Origin: Streptomyces sp. NRRL WC-3549
GTDB taxonomy: Bacteria; Actinomycetota; Actinomycetes; Streptomycetales; Streptomycetaceae
Length of the DNA: 19,126 nt
Reading direction: 5' to 3'
NCBI RefSeq assembly: GCF_000721935.1
Contig: NZ_KL585393.1
Span: 2,464-21,589 of the forward strand
The position numbers were made by a program, and so were the translations under genes. A model generated the notes under the pieces. That model saw only the letters and a list, made by a program, of their open reading frames with translations, was not told where the DNA came from and searched no databases. Positions 1 to 6,041 of the stretch are shown here, one piece after another (positions within the stretch are counted from its first letter, which is position 1; every line of letters begins with the position of its first letter).

Positions 1-2
1 CC

Positions 3-1082
3 GGCTCCCGACACGCTCCCGCCGACCCGGTGAAGGCGCTGCTGCACCGGCACCGGGATCTGTGCGAACGGGCCGTCGACCCCCTGGAGATCGCGGCCGG
101 CCTGGAGGCCCACGGGCTGACCGACCGGGCCGCCGCCCGCTACCGGCACCGCGACGTCTTCTCGCTCGCCGAAGAGCTCTACGCCCGCGCACCCGGCATG
201 CCCGGCGCGGCCGGGCCCGCCCCCGCGCGCCCCCCGCGCCGGGGCCCGGACACCGAGGCACGGGCAGCCGGCTGGACCCTCCTCGCGATGCTGCCCGGTG
301 CCGCCTGCCTCGCCACCGCCGGGGCGCTCAGGGGCACCGAGGGCGCCCTCGGCGGGGAGGCCCGGTTCGCCGTCACGGCCGCCGGTGCGCTCCTCGTCCT
401 GCTCGGCCTCCGGCTCTGCCTGCGCGGCGGCCCGCTGCGGGCGCCGGACGGCGCCGGGGGCGTCAGCCTCTACGTCTGCTGGCTCCTCGGGTACACCGTG
501 TACGGCGACGACCTGCTCGCCCAGGTCATCAGCGGCGGCCCCGACGGCGACTGGACCGCCGCCCCGGCCCCCCTCCTCGGACTGTCGCTCGCCGTGGTCC
601 CGGCGGCCTGGTGCGCGCACCTCTTCGGCGTACTCGCACACCGCAGGCTGGCCGGGAGCCATGCCCTGGACGAGTTCGGAGCCGGCGTGCGCCCCCTGCT
701 GTTCGGCGCCGTCGCGCTCCAGCTCTGCGCGCTGACCGTCCTGCTCCGCCTCGCCGGCCTCGGGTACGGGGGCAGCCCCCTCCTGGCCCCGGCCGCCCTC
801 GGCGTGCTGCTCTTCCTCGCCCGGCTGCTGGCCGTCCACGGCTTCCCGGAGGCCGCGGCGACCGGACTCGCCGCCGCGTGCGCCGTCGAAGCGGCCGGCA
901 CCTTCCTGGTCCTCGCCGGACGGCTGCCCGGGCTCGGCCTCCTCGCCCGGCCGGTCGACGTCCTCGTCGCCGCCGCCGGTCCCGGCGGAGTGCCCCTCCT
1001 CGCCTGTGGTGTGGCCGCCTCCGGGCTGCTGGTCCACGCCTCCGTCACCCTCACCCGGGCGTCCGCCCACGCCCGCGCGTGA
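3..1082 (+). CDS. Polytopic membrane protein of unknown function, probably 5'-partial
   Basis: The frame is open from the left edge and ends at TGA 1080-1082. A GTG at 30 gives 350 aa, but nothing resembling a ribosome binding site precedes it and the upstream codons stay open, so the true start is probably outside the window. The first ~55 residues after that GTG are soluble, charged and likely helical. A Pro/Ala/Arg-rich linker follows, then about eight or nine hydrophobic segments covering most of the rest, with short loops. This indicates an integral cytoplasmic-membrane protein. I recognise no catalytic motif or named family. It lies 82 bp (or 135 bp, depending on the start used) before the epimerase on the same strand, so it may belong to the same transcription unit. 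The coding call is secure from its length and codon bias; function is unknown. Confidence 0.8.
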   Translation, partial: GSRHAPADPVKALLHRHRDLCERAVDPLEIAAGLEAHGLTDRAAARYRHRDVFSLAEELYARAPGMPGAAGPAPARPPRRGPDTEARAAGWTLLAMLPGAACLATAGALRGTEGALGGEARFAVTAAGALLVLLGLRLCLRGGPLRAPDGAGGVSLYVCWLLGYTVYGDDLLAQVISGGPDGDWTAAPAPLLGLSLAVVPAAWCAHLFGVLAHRRLAGSHALDEFGAGVRPLLFGAVALQLCALTVLLRLAGLGYGGSPLLAPAALGVLLFLARLLAVHGFPEAAATGLAAACAVEAAGTFLVLAGRLPGLGLLARPVDVLVAAAGPGGVPLLACGVAASGLLVHASVTLTRASAHARA

Positions 1083-1149
1083 CCGGACCGCCCCCCTCCC
1101 ACGCCGCGGAGCCGACGCCGCGGACCTTCCGTATCGCCAACCTCTCTCG

Positions 1150-1155
1150 AAGGAG
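1150..1155 (+). promoter_or_regulatory. Shine-Dalgarno AAGGAG upstream of an 18-codon leader ORF
   Basis: AAGGAG lies 9 nt before the ATG at 1165. It is the best ribosome binding site in the gap between the membrane protein and the epimerase. It is placed for the short leader ORF and is too far (62 nt) from the epimerase start to serve it directly. Confidence 0.5.
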
Positions 1156-1164
1156 ACACCGGAC

Positions 1165-1221
1165 ATGACCCCCCAAACCCCAGCACCGGCAGCCCGCCGT
1201 CGGCAGCGAGGGGGCGCGTGA
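1165..1221 (+). CDS. Possible 18-aa leader peptide, translationally coupled to the epimerase
   Basis: An ATG at 1165 opens an 18-codon frame rich in Pro, Ala, Arg and Gln that ends at TGA 1219-1221. It has a good AAGGAG at 1150-1155. Its stop overlaps the epimerase start in the string GTGATGA, where the downstream gene can start at GTG 1218 or ATG 1221. The epimerase has no comparable Shine-Dalgarno of its own, so ribosomes ending the leader could re-initiate on it. The peptide resembles no family I know. The alternative is that this ORF is fortuitous and the AAGGAG is incidental; the sequence alone does not decide. Confidence 0.35.
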   Translation: MTPQTPAPAARRRQRGGA

Positions 1222-2186
1222 TGAGGGTTCTGCTGCTCGGAGCCAACGGATTCCTCGGCCGCTTCGTCGCCGACCGCCTGCTCGCCGACCCCGCCGTGCA
1301 CCTCACCGCGCTGGGCCGCGGCGACGACGCGGACGTGCGCTTCGACCTCGCGGGGGGCAGCCCCGGGGCGCTCACCCGCTTCCTGGACGCCGTACACCCC
1401 GGGGTCGTGGTGAACTGCGCCGGGGCCACCCGGGGCGGTGCCCGCGAACTGACCCGTCACAACACCGTCGCCGTGGCCACCGTCTGCGAGGCCATGCGCC
1501 GCAGCGGATGCAGCGCGCGCCTCGTCCAGGTCGGCTGCGCCTCGGAGTACGGGCCCTCCCAGCCCGGCTCCTCCACCGCGGAGGACGCCGTTCCCCGGCC
1601 CGGCGGCCCGTACGGCGTCAGCAAGCTCGCGGCGACCGAACTCGTCCTCGGCTCCGGACTGGACGCCGTCGTGCTCCGAGTCTTCTCACCGGTCGGGCCC
1701 GGCACCCCGGCGGGCTCCCCGCTGGGCAGGCTCGCCGAGACGATGCGCCGCGCCATCCAGTCCGGGGACCCGGAACTGAGGCTCAGCGGTCTCGGCGTAC
1801 AGCGGGACTTCGTCGACGTGCGCGACGTGGCGCGCGCCGTGCACGCCGCCTCGCTCTCCGCCGCCCAGGGCGTCGTCAACATCGGCACCGGGCGCGCCGT
1901 ACGCCTCCGGGACGCCGCGGCCGTCCTCGCCAGGGTCGCCGGATACGGCGGCGCGCTCCACGAGCTCGACACGCCGCCCGGCCGCCTCCCCATCGGCGCG
2001 CCCCGGACCTCCGCCGAGTCCGTCGTCGAGCACCTGGCGGCCACCCCGTCCCCGTACCCCGACGGCTGCGGCGCCTGGCAGCAGGCCGACGTGCGGACCG
2101 CCCGGGACCGGCTCGGCTGGCGTCCCCGGATCAACCTGGAGGAGTCCCTCGCCGACATCTGGATGGAGGCGGCGTGCCGTATCTGA
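1218..2186 (+). CDS. NAD(P)-dependent epimerase/dehydratase, extended SDR family
   Basis: This 322-aa protein has the extended short-chain dehydrogenase layout typical of nucleotide-sugar epimerases and dehydratases. The N-terminal Rossmann glycine motif GANGFLG is at residues 8-14. A conserved NCAG segment is near residue 67, and the catalytic YxxxK is at Tyr132/Lys136 within PYGVSK. A downstream RDFVDVRDVARA segment is typical of this fold's C-terminal substrate domain. The substrate is probably an NDP-sugar, which is inferred from family only. The start is GTG 1218 or ATG 1221; both overlap the stop of the small leader ORF. The 3' end overlaps the next gene by 13 nt, which indicates coupled translation. 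The partnership with a membrane protein and a spherulin-4/GH135-like protein suggests a role in surface or secreted polysaccharide, but this is inference. Confidence 0.9.
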   Translation: MMRVLLLGANGFLGRFVADRLLADPAVHLTALGRGDDADVRFDLAGGSPGALTRFLDAVHPGVVVNCAGATRGGARELTRHNTVAVATVCEAMRRSGCSARLVQVGCASEYGPSQPGSSTAEDAVPRPGGPYGVSKLAATELVLGSGLDAVVLRVFSPVGPGTPAGSPLGRLAETMRRAIQSGDPELRLSGLGVQRDFVDVRDVARAVHAASLSAAQGVVNIGTGRAVRLRDAAAVLARVAGYGGALHELDTPPGRLPIGAPRTSAESVVEHLAATPSPYPDGCGAWQQADVRTARDRLGWRPRINLEESLADIWMEAACRI

Positions 2187-2998
2187 CCCGTACCGGCTCC
2201 GGCCTGCGGACCCACGGGGCCGAGCAGCCCGGGGTGGGCGTGCCCGGCTACGCCCACCCGCTGCTCGCCCCCACCGAATGGGCCGAGCTCAACCGCCCCG
2301 GGACACCGCTGCACTGGGCCGTGCTCAACATCGACGACGGTCCGGGCGCCCGCCCGGACCCGCACTGCCTGGAAGCGGCGGGACGCCTGCGCAATGCCCG
2401 GGAACGCGCCCTGCGCGACGAGACGCCGCACGACACCGTCCGGGCCGCCGGAGGCAGAGTGCTGGGCCACCTCGACCTGGCCTTCGGCAGCCGGCCCTTC
2501 GGGGAACTGCTCACGGACGCCCGGTCCTTCCTCGACTGGTACCAGGTCGGCGGCTTCTACCTCGACCGCTGCCCCGCCGACCGCCCCGGTCTGCCCGGCG
2601 TGCGCCGGCTCACCAGCACCCTCGCGGCGCTCCTCGACGACCGCCCCGGCCCGGCCGGTGACGGGCGGCTGGTCCTGGGGCACGGCACCCACCCCTACCC
2701 GGGGTACGCCGAGGCCGCCGACCAACTGGTCACCTTCCGGGGGCCGTGGACCGACTACCGCTGGTCCCAGGCCGCCGAGTGGACCGCCGCCTACCGCCCG
2801 AGCCGCTTCGCGCACTTCGTCCACGGAGTGCCCCGCACCCATCTCGAAGAGGCGATGCGCATCGCCCGCTGGCAGGGCGCGGGCACGATCTTCTTCACGG
2901 ACCACAGCGGCATGCAGGGGCAAACCGACCCATTCGCGGCGCTGCCCAGCTACTGGGACGAATTCGTCTCGCGGATCGGACTTGGTATCTCGGAATGA
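2174..2998 (+). CDS. Spherulation-specific family 4 (GH135-like) protein
   Basis: GTG 2174 has GGAGG at 2165-2169 and lies inside the end of the epimerase, giving 274 aa. The order of segments matches the spherulin-4 family (PF12138, the fold of GH135 galactosaminogalactan hydrolases): AVLNIDDGPG near residue 55, a GGRVLGHLDLAFG strand, FLDWY, GGFYLDR around Asp131, then a 'VTFRGPW' strand around residue 189. I see no convincing signal peptide or membrane segment, which is odd for an extracellular glycan enzyme. As I recall the fungal enzymes, the aspartate is followed by Glu (FFDE) and a second Glu sits in a 'FEG'-type strand. Here both positions are Arg (LDR, FRG), so activity may be lost or altered. 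The family call is fairly firm; the catalytic inference is tentative. Confidence 0.8.
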   Translation: MPYLTRTGSGLRTHGAEQPGVGVPGYAHPLLAPTEWAELNRPGTPLHWAVLNIDDGPGARPDPHCLEAAGRLRNARERALRDETPHDTVRAAGGRVLGHLDLAFGSRPFGELLTDARSFLDWYQVGGFYLDRCPADRPGLPGVRRLTSTLAALLDDRPGPAGDGRLVLGHGTHPYPGYAEAADQLVTFRGPWTDYRWSQAAEWTAAYRPSRFAHFVHGVPRTHLEEAMRIARWQGAGTIFFTDHSGMQGQTDPFAALPSYWDEFVSRIGLGISE

Positions 2999-3017
2999 GA
3001 AGGCGCGTGGCAGTGTT
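2992..3017 (+). promoter_or_regulatory. Sigma-R-type promoter of moeZ (GGAAT-N18-GTT)
   Basis: GGAAT at 2992-2996 and GTT at 3015-3017 are separated by exactly 18 nt. That is the consensus of the Streptomyces disulphide-stress sigma factor SigR (GGGAAT-N18-GTT). The -35 overlaps the last codons of the upstream gene. Transcription would start near 3024, leaving a leader of about 60 nt before GTG 3083. From memory, the S. coelicolor moeZ/moeB-like gene was among the reported SigR targets; I could not check this here. Confidence 0.6.
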
Positions 3018-3082
3018 GCGGAAGAACAACCGTACGTAAATGAAGTACGTAGAAACCGACCACCTGCATTGTTGAGGTTCCT

Positions 3083-4261
3083 GTGTCGCTGCCCCCCTTG
3101 GTCGAGCCAGCTGCTGAGCTCACCGTCGACGAGGTCCGCAGGTACTCCCGCCACCTGATCATCCCGGATGTCGGGATGGACGGACAGAAGCGGCTGAAGA
3201 ACGCGAAGGTGCTCTGTGTCGGCGCCGGCGGCCTCGGCTCGCCCGGCCTGATGTACATGGCCGCGGCCGGTGTCGGCACGCTCGGCATCGTGGAGTTCGA
3301 CGAGGTCGACGAGTCGAATCTGCAGCGCCAGGTCATCCACAGCCAGGCCGACATCGGCAAGTCCAAGGCGCTGTCGGCCAAGGAGACCGTGCAGGGGATC
3401 AACCCCCTGGTGAACGTGGTCCTTCACGAGGAGCGGCTCGAGGCCGACAACGTGATGGACATCTTCTCCCAGTACGACCTGATCGTGGACGGCACGGACA
3501 ACTTCGCCACCCGCTATCTCGTCAACGACGCGGCGGTCCTGCTGAACAAGCCCTACATTTGGGGCTCGATCTACCGCTTCGACGGCCAGGCGTCCGTCTT
3601 CTGGGCCGAGCACGGTCCCTGCTACCGCTGCCTCTACCCGGAGCCGCCGCCCCCCGGCATGGTCCCCTCCTGCGCCGAGGGCGGCGTCCTGGGCGTGCTC
3701 TGCGCGTCCATCGGCTCCATCCAGGTCAACGAGGCCATCAAGCTGCTCGCCGGTATCGGTGACCCGCTGGTCGGCCGTCTGATGATCTACGACGCCCTGG
3801 AGATGCAGTACCGCCAGGTGAAGGTCCGCAAGGACCCGAACTGCGCGGTCTGCGGCGAGAACCCCACCGTCACCGAGCTCATCGACTACGAGGCCTTCTG
3901 CGGCGTCGTGTCCGAGGAGGCCCAGGAGGCGGCGGCGGGCTCGACGATCACTCCCAAGCAGCTCAAGGAGTGGATCGACGAGGACCAGAAGATCGAGATC
4001 ATCGACGTCCGCGAGCCGAACGAGTACGAGATCGTCTCGATCCCGGGCGCCAAGCTGATCCCGAAGGACCAGTTCCTGCTGGGCAACGCCCTGCAGGACC
4101 TCCCGCAGGACAAGCGCATCGTCCTGCACTGCAAGACCGGTGTCCGCAGCGCCGAGGTCCTCGCGGTCCTCAAGTCCGCGGGCTTCGCCGACGCGGTGCA
4201 CGTCGGCGGCGGCGTCATCGGCTGGGTCAACCAGATCGAGCCCGAGAAGCCGGTCTACTAG
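3083..4261 (+). CDS. moeZ: Adenylyltransferase/sulfurtransferase MoeZ
   Basis: This 392-aa two-domain protein has the full expected length of MoeZ. Residues ~15-270 form a ThiF/MoeB E1-like domain. It has the ATP-binding GAGGLG at 47-52, the acceptor cysteine Cys197 in PSCAEGGVLG, and a zinc site made of Cys180/Cys183 (CYRC) and Cys254/Cys257 (CAVC). Residues ~290-390 are a rhodanese domain with the sulfur-carrying loop Cys350 in CKTGVR. It adenylates the C-terminal glycine of small sulfur-carrier proteins (MoaD, ThiS or CysO type) and converts it to a thiocarboxylate, supplying sulfur for molybdopterin, thiamine, cysteine and some thio-natural products. GTG 3083 has a GAGG at about 3074. The gene appears monocistronic, with a SigR-type promoter upstream and a strong hairpin just after it. 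Confidence 0.97.
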   Translation: MSLPPLVEPAAELTVDEVRRYSRHLIIPDVGMDGQKRLKNAKVLCVGAGGLGSPGLMYMAAAGVGTLGIVEFDEVDESNLQRQVIHSQADIGKSKALSAKETVQGINPLVNVVLHEERLEADNVMDIFSQYDLIVDGTDNFATRYLVNDAAVLLNKPYIWGSIYRFDGQASVFWAEHGPCYRCLYPEPPPPGMVPSCAEGGVLGVLCASIGSIQVNEAIKLLAGIGDPLVGRLMIYDALEMQYRQVKVRKDPNCAVCGENPTVTELIDYEAFCGVVSEEAQEAAAGSTITPKQLKEWIDEDQKIEIIDVREPNEYEIVSIPGAKLIPKDQFLLGNALQDLPQDKRIVLHCKTGVRSAEVLAVLKSAGFADAVHVGGGVIGWVNQIEPEKPVY

Positions 4262-4279
4262 AGACACCAGGGCATGTAT

Positions 4280-4312
4280 GGAGGCCGGTTCCACCCCGTG
4301 GAGCCGGCCTCC
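4280..4312. terminator. Strong intrinsic hairpin between convergent genes
   Basis: GGAGGCCGG (4280-4288) pairs perfectly with CCGGCCTCC (4304-4312). The inner TCCAC (4290-4294) and GTGGA (4298-4302) also pair across a CCC loop, with one T-G wobble between the two blocks. That makes a 15-step stem without a clear U tract, as is usual in Streptomyces. It lies 18 nt after the moeZ stop and 54 nt beyond the 3' end of the convergent hydrolase gene, so it can serve both strands. Confidence 0.85.
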
Positions 4313-4366
4313 TCGCGTATGCCCGGGGCGTGCCGAGCCGCGCCACCTGCCGCGGGCCGTCCGGGG

Positions 4367-5959
4367 TCAGTCGCAGACCGTTCCCGGGGCCGGGACCTTG
4401 CCGTCGAGCAGGTAGCCGTCCACGGCCTTCTGCACACAGGTGCTGCCGCCGTTGTACGCGCCGTGCCCCTCGCCCTTGTAGGTGAGTTCCACGCCCACCC
4501 CCTCGCCCAGCTCGGCGGCCATCGCCTTCGCGCCCGCGTACGGGGTCGCCGGGTCGCCGGTGTTGCCGATGACCAGGATGGGCGCCGCTCCGGGGGCGCT
4601 GACGTCCGGTGTGTCCCAGGTGCCCGCGACGGGCCAGCCCGTACAGGACAGCAGGCCCCATCCCAGGTAGTCGCCGAAGACGGGGGACGCCTTGCGGAAC
4701 GCGGGGAGCGCCGCCTTCGTCTGTTCCACGGTGAACCGCTGCTTGGAGTCCGCGCAGCTGATGGCCGTGTTGGCGGCGCTGGAGTTGTCGTAGTGGCCGC
4801 CCTCGGTGCGGCCGTTCAGTGAGTCGGCGAGGGCGAGCAGCAGTCCGCCGTTCTTGCCGTCGGCCTCGTCGAGACCCTGCTCGAGCAGGGGCCAGGTCTC
4901 CTTGGAGTACAGGGCCGAGGCGATGCCCGTGGTGGCCTGGGTCTGCGTCAGCTCCCGTTCCCCCAGACCCGGGACGGGCTTGGTCTCCAGCTTCTCCAGC
5001 AGGTCGGCGATCCAGTCCTGGACCTCCTGGGCGGTCGTCCCGGGAAGCTTGCAGTCGTCCCGCTTCGCGCAGTCCGCGGTGAAGTTGTCCAGGGCGAGCT
5101 GGAAACCCTCGGCCTGGCCGAGGGCGGACTGCTCGGCGTCCTCGGTGGGGTCGACGACCGCGTCCAGGACGGCCCGGCCGACCTTCTCGGGGAACAGGTG
5201 CGCGTAGACGCCGCCCAGCTCGGTCCCGTAGGAGATGCCGAAGTAGTTCAGCTTGTCGTCACCGAGCACCGAGCGCAGGAGGTCCATGTCCCGGGCGGCG
5301 TTCGTCGTGCCGACGTAGGGGAGTTCCTTCCCGGAGTTCTTCTCGCAGTCCGCGACGAAGGACTTCTGGTCGTCGACGAACGCCTTCTGCTCCTTGGCGT
5401 TGTCCGGGGTGCCGTCCATCTCGTACCGGGCGTCGAGCGCCTTGTCGTCCGAGCACCGGACGCCCGCGCTGCGCCCGACGCCGCGCGGGTCGAAGCTCAC
5501 CACGTCGTAGCGGGTGCGCAGCGCGTCGTACGCCGTGCCGAAGGCCGGCAGGGTCGCCACGCCCGAGGCTCCCGGCCCGCCGAAGTTGAAGACCAGGGAG
5601 CCGAGCCGGCGGTCCTGGTCCTTGGCCCGGGCGCGGACGAGTGCCAGTTCGATGGTCCGTCCGTCCGGGGCGCCGTAGTCCAGGGGGACGTCCATGAAGG
5701 AGCACTCCCAGGCCGTGCCACCGGGCAGCGGTGAGGGGGCCGTGCCGCCCCCCTGGGCGTTGTCGGGGGCGGAACAGCGCTTCCAGTCGAGCTTCTGGGA
5801 CGACAGGTCCTTCGGCGTCGTCGTGGGGGACGCCGTCGAGGCGACGGAGGGACCTCCCTGGTCCGCGCCCCCGCTGTCGTCCGAACAGGCGGCCAGGGGG
5901 AGCAGCACGGTGGCGGTGGCGGCAAGGGCGGTGGCACGCAGGGCGGGGGTAGTCCTCAT
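4367..5959 (-). CDS. Secreted TAP-like alpha/beta-hydrolase, putative tripeptidyl aminopeptidase lipoprotein
   Basis: This 530-aa protein starts with a lipoprotein signal peptide: positive n-region, hydrophobic core and lipobox LAAC with Cys25. A Ser/Gly/Thr-rich linker follows. The alpha/beta-hydrolase core shows the oxyanion-type NFGGPGASG motif, FDPRGVGRS, and the nucleophile Ser243 in GISYGTE. The C-terminal TAP-like domain (PF08386) supplies Asp469 in GNTGDPATP and His499 in GEGHGAY, which completes a plausible triad. Related Streptomyces proteins (Tap, SlpD and SlpE types) remove tripeptides from secreted peptides outside the cell. The reading frame is intact, with several Cys pairs compatible with extracellular disulphides. 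The ATG at 5959 has only a weak Shine-Dalgarno. The gene follows the flippase-fusion gene by 82 bp on the same strand and could be co-transcribed with it. Confidence 0.92.
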   Translation of the reverse strand: MRTTPALRATALAATATVLLPLAACSDDSGGADQGGPSVASTASPTTTPKDLSSQKLDWKRCSAPDNAQGGGTAPSPLPGGTAWECSFMDVPLDYGAPDGRTIELALVRARAKDQDRRLGSLVFNFGGPGASGVATLPAFGTAYDALRTRYDVVSFDPRGVGRSAGVRCSDDKALDARYEMDGTPDNAKEQKAFVDDQKSFVADCEKNSGKELPYVGTTNAARDMDLLRSVLGDDKLNYFGISYGTELGGVYAHLFPEKVGRAVLDAVVDPTEDAEQSALGQAEGFQLALDNFTADCAKRDDCKLPGTTAQEVQDWIADLLEKLETKPVPGLGERELTQTQATTGIASALYSKETWPLLEQGLDEADGKNGGLLLALADSLNGRTEGGHYDNSSAANTAISCADSKQRFTVEQTKAALPAFRKASPVFGDYLGWGLLSCTGWPVAGTWDTPDVSAPGAAPILVIGNTGDPATPYAGAKAMAAELGEGVGVELTYKGEGHGAYNGGSTCVQKAVDGYLLDGKVPAPGTVCD

Positions 5960-6041
5960 GGATCCATCGTGGGGCGGAGCGCCCGGGGTCGCGCGGAACC
6001 GCGGTCCATGCGGGTGTCCGCCGACGCCCCGGGCGGCCGGG

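Noticed and set aside
1457..4294. A 945-codon open frame on the minus strand opposite the epimerase, spherulin-4 and moeZ genes
   Set aside because: Such frames arise in very GC-rich DNA as mirror images of real genes. Its Val/Asp/Leu-rich sequence shows no family motif, while the plus-strand genes carry clear catalytic motifs.
5960..6041. Possible terminator or promoter between the flippase fusion and the hydrolase gene
   Set aside because: The 82-bp gap is GC-rich, but I found no stem with convincing arms and no -10/-35 pair, so I left it unannotated.
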